Assembly (NCBI GenBank): GCA_964370625.1
Contig: CAYJKB010000028.1
Span: 1 to 27,987, forward strand
Length of the DNA stretch: 27,987 bases
From: CAYJKB01 sp964370625
GTDB taxonomy: Bacteria > Bacillota > Clostridia > Oscillospirales > Butyricicoccaceae
Reading direction: 5' to 3'
The position numbers and the translations under genes are program-made. The notes below the pieces were generated by a model. The model was not told where the DNA came from, did no database searches, and saw nothing but the letters and a program-made list of their open reading frames with translations. Numbering within the stretch: position 1 is the stretch's first letter; each line of letters begins with the position of its first letter. Below, piece by piece: positions 14,832 through 22,386 of this stretch.

Positions 14832-15700
14832 TGAATTACGAAGGCAGAGTTTTTCGTCCACCTAGTGAAGCATATAGTTTAATCGTTCAGCTTACTATTG
14901 GATGTAGCCACAACAAATGTACATTTTGTGATATGTATAAAGAAAAGAAATTTCGTTTAAGAAAAATAGATGAAGTTTTAAAAGATTTTAAAGAAGCACG
15001 CAAAATGTATGGACGTGTAGACCGTATCTTTTTAGCTGATGGTGATGCACTTGTAGCTAAAACTGATGACATTGTAACTGTTTTGAAATATATTAAAGAA
15101 CATTTTCCAGAATGTCAGAGAGTAACAAGTTATGGTTCACCTGTGGCGATTTTAAATAAAACACCAGAAGAGCTTGCATTATTCCAAAGCTTAGGGCTTC
15201 AAATGATTTATTTAGGATTAGAATCAGGTAGTGATGTTGTTTTAACCAAAGTAAACAAAGGTGAAACGGCTGAAGAAATTATTCGTGCAGGAAAAATGGT
15301 TAAAGATGCAGGAATGACATTATCTGTAACGGTTATTTCTGGGCTAGGCGGAACAGAACTTTGGGAAGAACACGCTATAGAAACAGGGAAAGCACTTTCT
15401 GCTATGAAACCTGACTATATCGGGCTTCTAACACTACTGTTTGATTTAGATACACCACTTAAACGTGATTACGAATCAGGCAAATTTAAAACACTTACTC
15501 CTATGGGAATTATGGAAGAAATGCATATGATGATTTCGCATATGGATTGTGAAGGTGCAGTATTACGTGCAAATCATGCTTCAAACTATGTCCCAATTGG
15601 TGGAACACTAAATGCTGAGAAAAAACAGATGCTATCTCGCATAGAAGAAGCGTTAGGCGGCAAGGTTAAATTCCGTAACGAAGCTTTTAGAGCAAGATAA
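14831..15700 (+). CDS. Radical SAM protein with C-x4-C-x2-C motif
   Basis: A 289-residue protein. The cluster-binding segment is TIGCSHNKCTFCDMY, with Cys25, Cys30 and Cys33. The spacing is C-x4-C-x2-C rather than the usual C-x3-C-x2-C, and is characteristic of a widespread clostridial subgroup. Other radical SAM words are IFLADGDALV (about 68-77), IYLGLESGSDVVL (about 136-148), consistent with a SAM-binding GxES block, and VTVISGLGG (about 172-180). No extra iron-sulfur or B12-binding domain is visible. The substrate is unknown. It is translationally coupled to the acidic protein upstream (TAATG) and followed by a strong terminator. Confidence 0.9.
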   Translation: MNYEGRVFRPPSEAYSLIVQLTIGCSHNKCTFCDMYKEKKFRLRKIDEVLKDFKEARKMYGRVDRIFLADGDALVAKTDDIVTVLKYIKEHFPECQRVTSYGSPVAILNKTPEELALFQSLGLQMIYLGLESGSDVVLTKVNKGETAEEIIRAGKMVKDAGMTLSVTVISGLGGTELWEEHAIETGKALSAMKPDYIGLLTLLFDLDTPLKRDYESGKFKTLTPMGIMEEMHMMISHMDCEGAVLRANHASNYVPIGGTLNAEKKQMLSRIEEALGGKVKFRNEAFRAR

Positions 15701-15708
15701 TTAATATT

Positions 15709-15755
15709 AAAAAATACTATGTTTATAAAAAATCATAGTATTTTTTATTTTTTTA
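15709..15755 (+). terminator. Terminator after the radical SAM gene
   Basis: AAAAAATACTATG (15709-15721) pairs with CATAGTATTTTTT (15734-15746), and more T residues follow. Confidence 0.85.
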
Positions 15756-15785
15756 CAAATTAATGTTTTTTTATTTACTTTATTG

Positions 15786-15794
15786 TGATATAAT
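15786..15794 (+). promoter_or_regulatory. Extended -10 promoter of secA
   Basis: TGATATAAT with the TG-n extension. The expected -35 position is only T-rich. Confidence 0.6.
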
Positions 15795-15857
15795 ATAAAA
15801 TGTATATTTATATGAATTAAATTGACACTTTAAATAAAGAATTGGAGACATGAAAAC

Positions 15858-18617
15858 ATGGCGAAATTTTTAGAAAAAATCTTTGGCACGCACTCAAGTC
15901 GTGAACTTAAAAAGATTTATCCTATTATCGACAAAATTGATGCTTTGGAGGAAGATTACAAAAAACTTTCCGAAAAAGAACTAAAACACAAAACGGTGGA
16001 ATTTAAAGAAAGATTGGCAAACGGTGAAACTTTAGATGATATCCTAGTTGAAGCTTTTGCAACAGTTCGTGAAGCTTCTTGGCGTGTTCTTGGCATGAGA
16101 CATTATAGAGTTCAGCTTATTGGTGGACTTATCCTTCATCAAGGACGTATCGCTGAAATGAGAACAGGGGAAGGTAAAACATTAGTTGGAACACTTCCTG
16201 CATATCTTAATGCACTTTCTGGAAAAGGTGTTCATATTATCACTGTAAATGATTACCTTGCAAAACGTGACAGCGAATGGATGGGTAAACTTTATAGATA
16301 TTTAGGGCTTAAAGTAGGTCTTGTTATTCATGATGTGCCACCTACAGAACGTAAAGCCTCTTATGATGCTGATATCACATATGGTACAAATAACGAATTT
16401 GGGTTTGACTATCTTCGTGATAACATGGCGATTTATAAACAAAATATGGTTCAACGTGGGCATAACTTTGCAGTTGTCGATGAGGTTGATAGTATTTTAA
16501 TCGATGAAGCACGTACACCTCTTATCATTTCAGGTCAAGGCGATAAAGCTACTGATATTTACAAAATAGTTGATGTGTTTGCGAAAAAATTATCTTATCT
16601 TCGCCAAGTTGAAGTTGATACAAAAGAAGAACAAGATGAAATTGAACATGATGTAATTATCGATGAAAAAGGAAAAAATGCATCACTTACACCAAAAGGT
16701 CTTGCTCGTGCTGAAAAACATTTTAATGTTGAAAATTTAGCAGAAACTGATAATTCAGAGCTATTACACCATATTAACCAAGCTATTCGTGCACATGGTA
16801 TTATGCAACTTGATGTTGATTATGTTGTTCGTGATGGTGCTGTTGTTATCGTTGATGAATTTACAGGACGTTTAATGCTTGGTCGTCGTTATTCTGATGG
16901 ATTACACCAAGCTATTGAAGCAAAAGAAGGTGTAAAAGTAGAGCGTGAGAGCAAAACTCTTGCAACAATTACATTCCAAAACTATTTCCGTCTATACACT
17001 AAGCTTTCTGGTATGACAGGTACAGCACTTACAGAAGAAGAAGAATTTAGACATATCTATAAACTTGATGTAGTTGAAATTCCTACAAATAAAGTGCTGG
17101 CTCGTATTGATAGACAAGATACAGTTTATCGCAGTGAGCGTGGAAAACTTAAATGTGTAGCTGAAAAAGTAAAAGAATGTTATGCAAAAGGACAACCTGT
17201 ACTTGTTGGTACAGTTTCTATTGAACGTTCTGAATACATTTCATCACTTTTAAAACGTGAAGGCATTAAACACAATGTACTAAATGCGAAATTCCATGAA
17301 CAAGAGGCAGAAATTATTGCGCAAGCTGGTAAACTTGGTGCTGTAACTATCGCAACTAACATGGCTGGTCGTGGTACGGATATTATGCTTGGTGGTAATG
17401 CAGAATACCTTGCAAAAAATGATATGAAAAAACAAGGCTATGATGAGGCGTTAATCGTTGAATCAACTGGCTTTGCTGATACTGATGATGAACAAATTTT
17501 AGAAGCTCGTGCTAAATTTACAGAACTTCAAAATAAATACAAAGCAGTTACTTCTGTAGATGCTGAAAAAGTGCGTGAAGCGGGCGGTCTTTGTATTATT
17601 GGTACAGAACGCCATGAAAGCCGTCGTATTGATAATCAGTTACGTGGTCGTGCTGGGCGTCAAGGTGACCCTGGTGAGAGTATTTTCATGATTTCGCTAG
17701 AAGATGATTTAATGCGTCTTTTCGGTGCCGAAAGAATTATGTCACTTATGGACACATTAAACGTTGAAGAAGATATGCCAATCGAACAACGTATGTTAAC
17801 AGGTGCTATCGAAGGAGCTCAACGTAAAGTTGAAGGACGTAACTTCCAAACTCGTAAACATGTACTGGAATATGATGATGTAATGAATTTACAACGTAAA
17901 GTTGTATATGAACAACGTCTTAAAGTATTAATGGAAGAAGATATTGAAGGAAATATTCAAAACATGATTGAAACTAGCATTTCAAATGCTGTGTTTGCAG
18001 CATGTGGGGAAGATGGTAAAGTTACTCGTGAGACGTTATTAAACGCTTGTAAACCTTATCTAAATGTATTCCTATTTAAAGAAAATGCTACATTCTTAAA
18101 CGATGAAACTATTGAATTTACACCAGAAACACTTAAAGAAAAACTTATTGAGTGTGCAAAAGATGTATATGCAAGAAAAGAAACAGCACTTACTTCTCGT
18201 GTAATGCGTGAACTTGAGAGAGTTGTATTACTTCGTAATGTTGATACTTTATGGATGGAGCATATCGACGCAATGCAAGAACTACGTGGCTCAATTGGAT
18301 TACGTGCTTATGGCCAACATAACCCTGTAATTGAATATAAAAACGAAGGTTTTGCAATGTTTGAAGAAATGATTGACAACATCCGTGAACATACCGTGCG
18401 TGCAGCTTACCTTGCTAGAATTCAAGGTGGTGGAGCACCTAAACGTGAAAAAGTTGCTGAGGAAAGTGGAACATCTTCTGATGGGACTGTTCAAAAACAA
18501 CCTGTTCGCAAAACAGCAGCAGAAAAAGTAGGGCGTAATGATCCTTGTCCTTGCGGCAGTGGAAAAAAACATAAAAAATGTTGTGGATTTGATCCAAACG
18601 CTACAGATAACGATTAA
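15858..18617 (+). CDS. secA: Preprotein translocase ATPase SecA
   Basis: A 919-residue motor ATPase that drives unfolded preproteins through SecYEG. Walker A is MRTGEGKTLV (GEGKT 104-108) and Walker B/DEAD is VVDEVDSILIDEART (DEVD 208-211). Helicase motifs AGRGTDI and QLRGRAGRQGDPGES follow. The C-terminal SEC-C zinc motif CPCGSGKKHKKCC is at 897-909. At 919 residues it is longer than the roughly 840 of Bacillus. Much of the difference is an insert in the second nucleotide-binding domain, after MLGGNAEYLA, common in Clostridia. ATTGGAGA precedes the start; an overlapping out-of-frame ATG at 15850 is ignored. A terminator follows directly. Confidence 0.98.
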   Translation: MAKFLEKIFGTHSSRELKKIYPIIDKIDALEEDYKKLSEKELKHKTVEFKERLANGETLDDILVEAFATVREASWRVLGMRHYRVQLIGGLILHQGRIAEMRTGEGKTLVGTLPAYLNALSGKGVHIITVNDYLAKRDSEWMGKLYRYLGLKVGLVIHDVPPTERKASYDADITYGTNNEFGFDYLRDNMAIYKQNMVQRGHNFAVVDEVDSILIDEARTPLIISGQGDKATDIYKIVDVFAKKLSYLRQVEVDTKEEQDEIEHDVIIDEKGKNASLTPKGLARAEKHFNVENLAETDNSELLHHINQAIRAHGIMQLDVDYVVRDGAVVIVDEFTGRLMLGRRYSDGLHQAIEAKEGVKVERESKTLATITFQNYFRLYTKLSGMTGTALTEEEEFRHIYKLDVVEIPTNKVLARIDRQDTVYRSERGKLKCVAEKVKECYAKGQPVLVGTVSIERSEYISSLLKREGIKHNVLNAKFHEQEAEIIAQAGKLGAVTIATNMAGRGTDIMLGGNAEYLAKNDMKKQGYDEALIVESTGFADTDDEQILEARAKFTELQNKYKAVTSVDAEKVREAGGLCIIGTERHESRRIDNQLRGRAGRQGDPGESIFMISLEDDLMRLFGAERIMSLMDTLNVEEDMPIEQRMLTGAIEGAQRKVEGRNFQTRKHVLEYDDVMNLQRKVVYEQRLKVLMEEDIEGNIQNMIETSISNAVFAACGEDGKVTRETLLNACKPYLNVFLFKENATFLNDETIEFTPETLKEKLIECAKDVYARKETALTSRVMRELERVVLLRNVDTLWMEHIDAMQELRGSIGLRAYGQHNPVIEYKNEGFAMFEEMIDNIREHTVRAAYLARIQGGGAPKREKVAEESGTSSDGTVQKQPVRKTAAEKVGRNDPCPCGSGKKHKKCCGFDPNATDND

Positions 18618-18620
18618 TAA

Positions 18621-18657
18621 AAAATCAGGACGGAAATTTCCGTCCTGATTTTATTTA
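18621..18657. terminator. Bidirectional terminator between secA and the O-antigen ligase gene
   Basis: A perfect 32-base palindrome (arm AAAATCAGGACGGAAA), with T-rich sequence on the plus side and an A-run giving a U-tract on the minus side. Confidence 0.9.
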
Positions 18658-18662
18658 TAATA

Positions 18663-20237
18663 TTAAACACTACTTCGCCTAAAATATCCTAGATAATATA
18701 CTCCAGCAGCTAATGCCCAGAAATAAGCAACCATATAAGGAACTTCAAAGATATTCTCATAATAACAGTGAGCAAGCACCCCACACATACCAGAAAACAT
18801 GCCTACAACAAGTGGATTAACTGTAGAAGTACGAGTTCTACCAATTGCTCGCATACACCAAACGACAATACCAATTAACATAATTATATAGAAAGTAAGA
18901 CCTAAATAACCAGTTTCAACCAGTGTTTTCAGATAATAGTTATCCATATAAAAATATTGGAATGTAGAAGTTTCTTCGATAACTTGGTTTTGCATTGCAA
19001 CAGCACCACCAAAACGGCCAAGCCCAAAGCCAAGTAAAGGATTGCTATCATGCAATAAATCAAGACCCTTTACCCATCTAATCATACGTCCATCACGCAT
19101 TGATGCCTCGACGTATTCAGGGGTGAATAAAAATGCAAAACGCTCACGAATTGATGGCACAAAAATTAAAACAGAAGATGCCCCAGCAAACATTAAAGCG
19201 ATTAAACGTCTATCAAGATAGATGGCGAAAATTAAAACAGCAACAGCTAAACCAACTAAAGCACCACGTGAATATGTGAAAATTATTGATAAACACATAA
19301 TTCCTGTAAGCCCAATTGCACAAATTTTTACAGGGATTTTTTTGCTATAATAAGCAATAGCTGCGACAAGTGGAGCAAATAACACAAGGAATGACCCCAT
19401 GATATTAGGGCTACCTGTCAGCGAAAATACACGAGTACGCACATCAGACTCAGCAGCAGATGTCCAGCCTGATGGAATTGGCACAGCAACAATAAATTGA
19501 TAAATACCATGAAAAGCAATTGCAATTGCAACAACCATTAAAGTGGTATAGAAAATTTTGAAATCTTTATCATTTTCGATAAGTCTTATAACTAAGAAAA
19601 ACCAGAAAATATATTGAACAACAGCTCGCCACCCATCAAAGGCAATTGAAGGATATTCTGCAACGAAACACATTAAAAAGAAAGTTACACCGATAAAAGC
19701 TAGAATAAAAGTTCCTGGTGTAGTTGTTTTTTGTGGCAATTTTTCTTGCAATATAGATTTACGATAAGTAACATAGCATAGCACTAATATCATAAAGCCT
19801 TCATCCCAACCAGAAGCTAAAAATCCTATTTGAAGCACAGAACGCAAAAAATAGTCAATTGGCAAATATGCTGCAAATGCAATTAATAAAAGCCCACGAA
19901 AACCTACTTTTGAAAACATACGTGCAAGGAAACTACCCTCGAAAAACCTCAAAAAAACATTACATATTGTAGAAAAAAATTTATATATAACACTTTGTTG
20001 TAAAATGTCGCCGAGTTTATGGACAAGCTTGGTGATTTTTATCGTAAAACGTACATATAAAGATGTTTTTGGTGCAATATCATCATTTGTAAATTTTTCA
20101 TACCAAATACTAAATGAACTAGTTTTATAACTACTTTTAACGAATTCAAAAAAAGCATATAACGCACTTTTTTTATAGGTTGCAATAAGCCATAAAACTG
20201 CACGAAATATTAAACTGTTTTCAAACCATTTAATCAT
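18663..20237 (-). CDS. O-antigen ligase/polymerase (Wzy/WaaL-like) membrane protein
   Basis: A 524-residue, very hydrophobic protein with about 10-12 helices starting near residue 115. The first about 110 residues are amphipathic and aromatic-rich, longer than usual. The O-antigen-ligase-like domain holds FSLTGSPNIMGSFLVLFAPL (about 272-291), SRGALVGLAVAVLIF and the loop NPLLGFGLGRFGGA (about 395-408), all typical. Such proteins polymerise or ligate lipid-linked repeat units outside the membrane. In a monoderm this points to a cell-wall or capsular polymer. Its start overlaps the end of the upstream gene by 8 bases, suggesting coupled translation. Last gene of the minus-strand surface-polymer operon. 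Confidence 0.85.
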   Translation of the reverse strand: MIKWFENSLIFRAVLWLIATYKKSALYAFFEFVKSSYKTSSFSIWYEKFTNDDIAPKTSLYVRFTIKITKLVHKLGDILQQSVIYKFFSTICNVFLRFFEGSFLARMFSKVGFRGLLLIAFAAYLPIDYFLRSVLQIGFLASGWDEGFMILVLCYVTYRKSILQEKLPQKTTTPGTFILAFIGVTFFLMCFVAEYPSIAFDGWRAVVQYIFWFFLVIRLIENDKDFKIFYTTLMVVAIAIAFHGIYQFIVAVPIPSGWTSAAESDVRTRVFSLTGSPNIMGSFLVLFAPLVAAIAYYSKKIPVKICAIGLTGIMCLSIIFTYSRGALVGLAVAVLIFAIYLDRRLIALMFAGASSVLIFVPSIRERFAFLFTPEYVEASMRDGRMIRWVKGLDLLHDSNPLLGFGLGRFGGAVAMQNQVIEETSTFQYFYMDNYYLKTLVETGYLGLTFYIIMLIGIVVWCMRAIGRTRTSTVNPLVVGMFSGMCGVLAHCYYENIFEVPYMVAYFWALAAGVYYLGYFRRSSV

Positions 20238-20733
20238 CGAAAGTCACCGATTCAACAGTTCCAGCTACTTCGAAATCATTGGTTTTTACAGTAAATGCAC
20301 GTCCGGCACGAACTTCTTGAGAACCAATTGTAGGAGTTGGAGTGTTTTTAGGCACTTCACAAGTAGCAGTTACAAGTACATCTTTCTTTACAGGGTCAAG
20401 TGCGTCTACGATTTGTCCATCAGCCGTTGTAACTTGAACTCTATAATCAACAATCTCTACATCGGTGATAATAGCATCAGTATAATCATTGCCAGATACC
20501 ATATATTTGCCGACTTGGTCATTTCTTTCAAGTTCATCAACTAAAAATGAGTTAGCCCCACGAATACGAAAAGTCGCTGTCATAGTAACTGTAGGAGCTA
20601 CGCTATCACGCACAGCACCACCGAAAATTGACCAAGCCACCCCAGCAACAGCACCAACTACAAGTATAAGCACCATTAAGTCAACCACATTAATAAGACC
20701 AAACAATTTACCTTTTTCATTTACAATTTTCAT
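20230..20733 (-). CDS. DUF4330-like single-pass membrane protein
   Basis: A 167-residue protein. The N-terminus NEKGKLFGLINVVDLMVLIL and one membrane helix (about 15-38), followed by a beta-rich external domain, match the DUF4330 family of unknown function. ATFRIRGANSFLVDELERND and YTDAIITDVEIVDYRVQV are the conserved-looking parts. DUF4330 genes commonly sit in surface-polysaccharide loci, and here it lies between flippase and polymerase genes: 31 bases after the flippase and overlapping the ligase start by 8 bases. An accessory role in polymer export or assembly is inferred. GGAGG lies 5 bases before the ATG. Confidence 0.8.
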   Translation of the reverse strand: MKIVNEKGKLFGLINVVDLMVLILVVGAVAGVAWSIFGGAVRDSVAPTVTMTATFRIRGANSFLVDELERNDQVGKYMVSGNDYTDAIITDVEIVDYRVQVTTADGQIVDALDPVKKDVLVTATCEVPKNTPTPTIGSQEVRAGRAFTVKTNDFEVAGTVESVTFDD

Positions 20734-20764
20734 ATTTTCCTCCGTTTTTTTTAGACATGTTAGC

Positions 20765-22222
20765 CTATTTTTTTAATAATTTGTTTTTTATATAGTTAAT
20801 CTCGTCATCAATCTCTCCTGTTAATGCTAGAGATAACGTATAAATTATACCACCTGTTATAATTGCTAGCATCAATGACAAAATGTTATGAATAGGGAGC
20901 AATGTAACAAAGTATGCACAAACACCACATAAAATAGCAGAAATTAATATTTTAAGCACTGTTTTAGTTGGCACTTTGAATAAAAAAATCTTTTTTGCCC
21001 GATAAGAAGTGAGCAAGAAATATATTAAAAATGCGATTACTGTACCAACAGCAGAAAAGATATAAGAGAATGCTGAAAGTAAAATCACACTGAGAAGGAT
21101 TTTTAAAACTGCTGAAACTAAACTATTTTGAAAAACAGGGCGAGTATTCGAAGTTAGCTCATACGCTTTGTTTGAATATTCTGTAAGACCCATAAAAACC
21201 ATAGCAACAGCTGTAAGTCCTATTACAGGAGCACCATAATGATAACTATCGACTACAAACATAAGTTTAGATAATGACAGCGAAATTCCAAAAAGTCCAC
21301 AAGCAGCAGGAAATGCGATTAACATATATAGCCTAACACCAGCATTAAGGTGTGGCATTGCTTGGATAATACCACCTTCTCGATATTGCCGAAGCAAGTT
21401 TGGATATACTGCACGCATAACAGCAATGTTAATCATTGTAAAAACTGAAGATGCAATAGTATAGTTTTGACCATAAACAGCAACAGCAGCTGTGCCATGA
21501 AAAAATTCAACTAAATAAGTATCAGCAAAATTAAGTATTGCAACATTTAGCGAAACTCCCATAAGAGGAATTCCAAATTTAAGTATAGTTTTTAGAATTT
21601 GTGGCGAAAAAGCATTAAATGAAAACGAAAATGGAATTTTAAGCACAAAAACTGCACAAACTCCAGCGATACCATCTGCAACTATATTTGCTATAAAAGC
21701 AGGATATGGATTTGAAAAAGCTTCACCATGACCAAAAACTAATAAATATGCAATTAAAAGCTTGAGTGTTGCTGATAATATTGAAAAGAAAACACTTGCA
21801 CGGATTTTTGCTAATTGAATAAGAGCTGCATTAAGTAGCTGGAAGAGTGCATAAGATGCAAACATAAAAGCACCGAAAATATAAGCTGTTTCATCAAAGG
21901 CAAAATAAAGTGCAAAGCATACAACAAAAACTAAAGCTGTAACAGTTAAATAAACCGTCATTACAGTGGAATAAAAGGTTTTTCCGTTGTCTTTTGAATG
22001 TTCTTCGCCTATGTATCGTGCAATAGCATTAGCCATAAAAGCTAAACTTACTAAATAAGAAGATAAAACTGTTGTATTAACAATTCTAAAAGTACCAACA
22101 ACTTCTTCTGTAAAAATTGCAGAATAAAGCGAAGTTACAAGCATTAAAAGAATTCCTTCTAATAGCTTGGCAGGCAAAAACAAAAAAGCATCACGTGCCA
22201 TAGAGGATTTTTTTTCACTCAA
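20765..22222 (-). CDS. Polysaccharide flippase (Wzx/MATE-like)
   Basis: A 485-residue protein with about 12-14 hydrophobic helices, consistent with a lipid-linked oligosaccharide flippase of the MVF/Wzx superfamily. Words such as FGIPLMGVSLNVAILNFADT, AVYGQNYTIASSVFTMINIA and YLVSLAFMANAIARYIGEEH fit this group. It would move lipid-bound repeat units across the membrane. I place the start at TTG 22222, because AGGAGG (22236-22231) lies 8 bases before it. The upstream ATG at 22255 falls inside the -10 element and has no ribosome binding site. First gene of the minus-strand operon. Confidence 0.86.
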   Translation of the reverse strand: MSEKKSSMARDAFLFLPAKLLEGILLMLVTSLYSAIFTEEVVGTFRIVNTTVLSSYLVSLAFMANAIARYIGEEHSKDNGKTFYSTVMTVYLTVTALVFVVCFALYFAFDETAYIFGAFMFASYALFQLLNAALIQLAKIRASVFFSILSATLKLLIAYLLVFGHGEAFSNPYPAFIANIVADGIAGVCAVFVLKIPFSFSFNAFSPQILKTILKFGIPLMGVSLNVAILNFADTYLVEFFHGTAAVAVYGQNYTIASSVFTMINIAVMRAVYPNLLRQYREGGIIQAMPHLNAGVRLYMLIAFPAACGLFGISLSLSKLMFVVDSYHYGAPVIGLTAVAMVFMGLTEYSNKAYELTSNTRPVFQNSLVSAVLKILLSVILLSAFSYIFSAVGTVIAFLIYFLLTSYRAKKIFLFKVPTKTVLKILISAILCGVCAYFVTLLPIHNILSLMLAIITGGIIYTLSLALTGEIDDEINYIKNKLLKK

Positions 22223-22253
22223 TATACATACCTCCTGTTGCAAACATTTTAAC

Positions 22254-22262
22254 ATTATACCA
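22254..22262 (-). promoter_or_regulatory. Extended -10 promoter of the flippase operon
   Basis: On the minus strand, TGGTATAAT at 22262-22254 is a TG-n extended -10. The -35 region is weak (TGGAAA). Confidence 0.6.
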
Positions 22263-22319
22263 TATTTTATCCAAAGTTTCCATATATTAAATTCAAATTA
22301 AAAAATTTTAACATCTTGT

Positions 22320-22348
22320 TTGCAAATCAATGTTAAAAAGAGTATAAT
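22320..22348 (+). promoter_or_regulatory. Promoter of the GT-CsaB operon
   Basis: TTGCAA (22320-22325), a 17-base spacer, then a perfect TATAAT (22343-22348). It is divergent from the flippase promoter about 60 bp away. Confidence 0.6.
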
Positions 22349-22386
22349 ATAGAAGTTAGACTAACTTTTGTATATAGGAGAACTAG

